Source of the DNA: Gallicola sp.
Lineage (GTDB): Bacteria; Bacillota; Clostridia; Tissierellales; Peptoniphilaceae
Reading direction: 5' to 3'
Length of the DNA stretch: 7,743 nt
Assembly (NCBI GenBank): GCA_012798975.1
Contig: JAAZME010000160.1
Coordinates: 1-7,743 of the forward strand
The notes below the pieces were generated by a model. It worked only from the letters and a program-made list of their open reading frames with translations, did not search any database and was not told the origin of the DNA. The stretch's first letter is position 1. Every line of letters starts with the position of its first letter. Below are positions 6,556 to 7,743 of the stretch, piece by piece. Position numbers and translations under genes: made by a program.

Positions 6556-7133
6556 TGTTGACTAGTTTATTTCAGATCTTAGTACTGTATACATTTGTAA
6601 ACAACTATGTCCTTGCTCAATTCTTAGGGATATGTCCTTTGATCGGGGTTTCAACTAAAGTTGAAACAGCTGTCGGGATGGGCGCTGCTGTTACCTTTGT
6701 AATTACAATTGCCTCTGTTGTTACATACTTTATTCAGCTCTATCTATTAAACACATTGGGCTTGCAATATCTTCAGACAATTGTATTTATACTGGTTATC
6801 GCAACCTTAGTTCAGTTTGTAGAAATGGTTCTTAAAAAGATGAGCCCGAATCTCTATAGCGCGCTGGGAGTCTTTCTTCCTTTGATTACTACAAACTGCG
6901 TGGTACTGGGTGTGGCGATTGCCAATATTTCAGAAGGTTATAATCTTATTGAAACAGTAGCATCTGCAATCGGATCTTCTATTGGTTTCGTAATTGCTAT
7001 AGTACTGCTTGCGTCTATTAGAGAAAAACTTGAATTAGCCGATGTTCCCCAATCTTTTAAAGGAGTTCCCATCGCCCTTGTAGCAATAGGACTTATGGCT
7101 ATGGCTTTCTTCGGATTTGCCGGATTGGTGTAA
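6555..7133 (+). CDS. rnfA: Rnf complex subunit RnfA (membrane [2Fe-2S] subunit)
   Basis: Integral membrane subunit homologous to NqrE, paired with RnfE in an inverted-topology arrangement. The 192 residues make six hydrophobic segments, roughly 5-26, 36-58, 70-92, 102-123, 132-157 and 170-191. Cys27 in FLGICPLIGVST and Cys115 in ITTNCVVLGVA are the expected half of the shared [2Fe-2S] site. The same half-motifs occur in RnfE (Cys52 and Cys135), consistent with their common origin. The start overlaps the rnfE stop by one base (TAATG), with GGAGG about nine bases upstream. There are nine bases to rnfB. Length and motifs are fully typical. Confidence 0.97.
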   Translation: MLTSLFQILVLYTFVNNYVLAQFLGICPLIGVSTKVETAVGMGAAVTFVITIASVVTYFIQLYLLNTLGLQYLQTIVFILVIATLVQFVEMVLKKMSPNLYSALGVFLPLITTNCVVLGVAIANISEGYNLIETVASAIGSSIGFVIAIVLLASIREKLELADVPQSFKGVPIALVAIGLMAMAFFGFAGLV

Positions 7134-7142
7134 GGAGGAAAT

Positions 7143-7743
7143 ATGAATCCAATATTATTAGCAGTTATATTATTAGGGGTACTTGGAATTGTCTTTGCGG
7201 TGATATTATCATTTGCATCAAGAGTGTTTCATGTAAAAGTTGACCGCAGAATCAGTGAAGTCAGAGAAGCCCTTCCAGGAGCAAACTGCGGAGCCTGCGG
7301 ATTCCCGGGTTGCGACGGTTTAGCAGCCGCGATAATTAACGACGGTGCACCGATTACAGCTTGTCCCGTTGGCGGACCGCCTCTTCATGCAAAACTTGCC
7401 CAAATGCTTGGAGCAGATGCAGGAGATTCTGTTCGCGAAGTGGCTGTGGTGAGATGCCAAGGAAAAGAAGCTTATTCAAAAGATAAATTTAAATATACAG
7501 GGATTCGCGATTGCAGAGCGAATCATGCACTGCAAGGCGGAAGCAAAGTTTGTTCCTACGGTTGTTTAGGATGCGGGTCTTGTGTCGATGTATGCGCATT
7601 CGATGCGATACATATTATAGACGGAGTTGCAATTGTAGACGAAGATAAATGTACAGCTTGTAAAAAATGTATTTCTGAATGTCCAAGGGAGTTAATTGTA
7701 TTGAAGCCCTATGATCAAGAAGTCATTGTAAAATGCATGAATA
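7143..7743 (+). CDS. rnfB: Rnf complex subunit RnfB, N-terminal part (3' end outside window)
   Basis: Iron-sulfur subunit thought to accept electrons from reduced ferredoxin. The first 200 codons are present and the frame is still open at the window edge. One N-terminal hydrophobic segment (about 4-24) anchors the protein. The next domain has the CGACGFPGC pattern, with C49, C52 and C57, and then C74, the usual four ligands of a [4Fe-4S] cluster. A ferredoxin-like region follows with C137, C141, C144, C147 and C151. That is five cysteines, so the exact ligand set is ambiguous. A second motif has C170, C173, C176 and C180. Cys198 near the edge may begin the further cluster region seen in many clostridial RnfB proteins. 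The start has AAGGAGGAA just upstream. It is the last of the six core rnf genes in the C-D-G-E-A-B order. Confidence 0.96.
   Translation, partial: MNPILLAVILLGVLGIVFAVILSFASRVFHVKVDRRISEVREALPGANCGACGFPGCDGLAAAIINDGAPITACPVGGPPLHAKLAQMLGADAGDSVREVAVVRCQGKEAYSKDKFKYTGIRDCRANHALQGGSKVCSYGCLGCGSCVDVCAFDAIHIIDGVAIVDEDKCTACKKCISECPRELIVLKPYDQEVIVKCMN

Noticed and set aside
2981..7743. Treating the redox cluster as an Nqr operon or a novel electron-transfer system.
   Set aside because: RnfB and RnfC with ferredoxin-type clusters and the C-D-G-E-A-B order are standard Rnf. Nqr would have NqrA and NqrF in place of these.

Overview
The window is an ordinary chromosomal stretch from a low-GC, Gram-positive-type anaerobe, most likely a member of Clostridia. 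The evidence is AT-rich codon use, strong GGAGG-type ribosome sites, an rnf cluster in the order C-D-G-E-A-B, and a Pol I whose proofreading site has decayed. Every recognisable gene is on the + strand. I cannot name the genus from the sequence.

Positions 1-2754 form a tight housekeeping block. It holds the C-terminal part of DNA polymerase I (polA, open at the left edge), dephospho-CoA kinase (coaE, overlapping polA by 14 bases), and a membrane-anchored lytic transglycosylase (overlapping coaE by 4 bases). These overlaps suggest one transcript with coupled translation.

Positions 2755-2980 are the only non-protein-coding stretch of any size. They contain a sigma-A-like promoter (TTGAAT, 16-base spacer, TATAAT), a perfect 11-bp inverted repeat just downstream that would fall at the start of the transcript, a tRNA-Leu with anticodon GAG and an encoded CCA end (2845-2930), and a 50-base spacer with no visible terminator.

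Positions 2981-7743 are the Rnf operon: rnfC, rnfD, rnfG, rnfE, rnfA, and the first 200 codons of rnfB (open at the right edge). Together they encode the membrane ferredoxin:NAD+ oxidoreductase. By family knowledge, RnfB takes electrons from ferredoxin, RnfA and RnfE share a membrane [2Fe-2S] cluster, RnfG and RnfD carry covalent FMN, and RnfC exchanges electrons with NAD(H). The redox reaction is coupled to Na+ or H+ transport, and which ion is used cannot be read from this sequence. Gaps between the genes are at most 11 bases or are overlaps.

I see no undescribed system, mobile element, CRISPR array or riboswitch. The points most worth a second look are the tRNA-to-rnf junction, which may be co-transcribed, and the inverted repeat over the likely transcription start. 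Smaller points are the degenerate Pol I exonuclease site, a non-canonical RnfG flavin-attachment motif and an N-terminal extension on RnfE.
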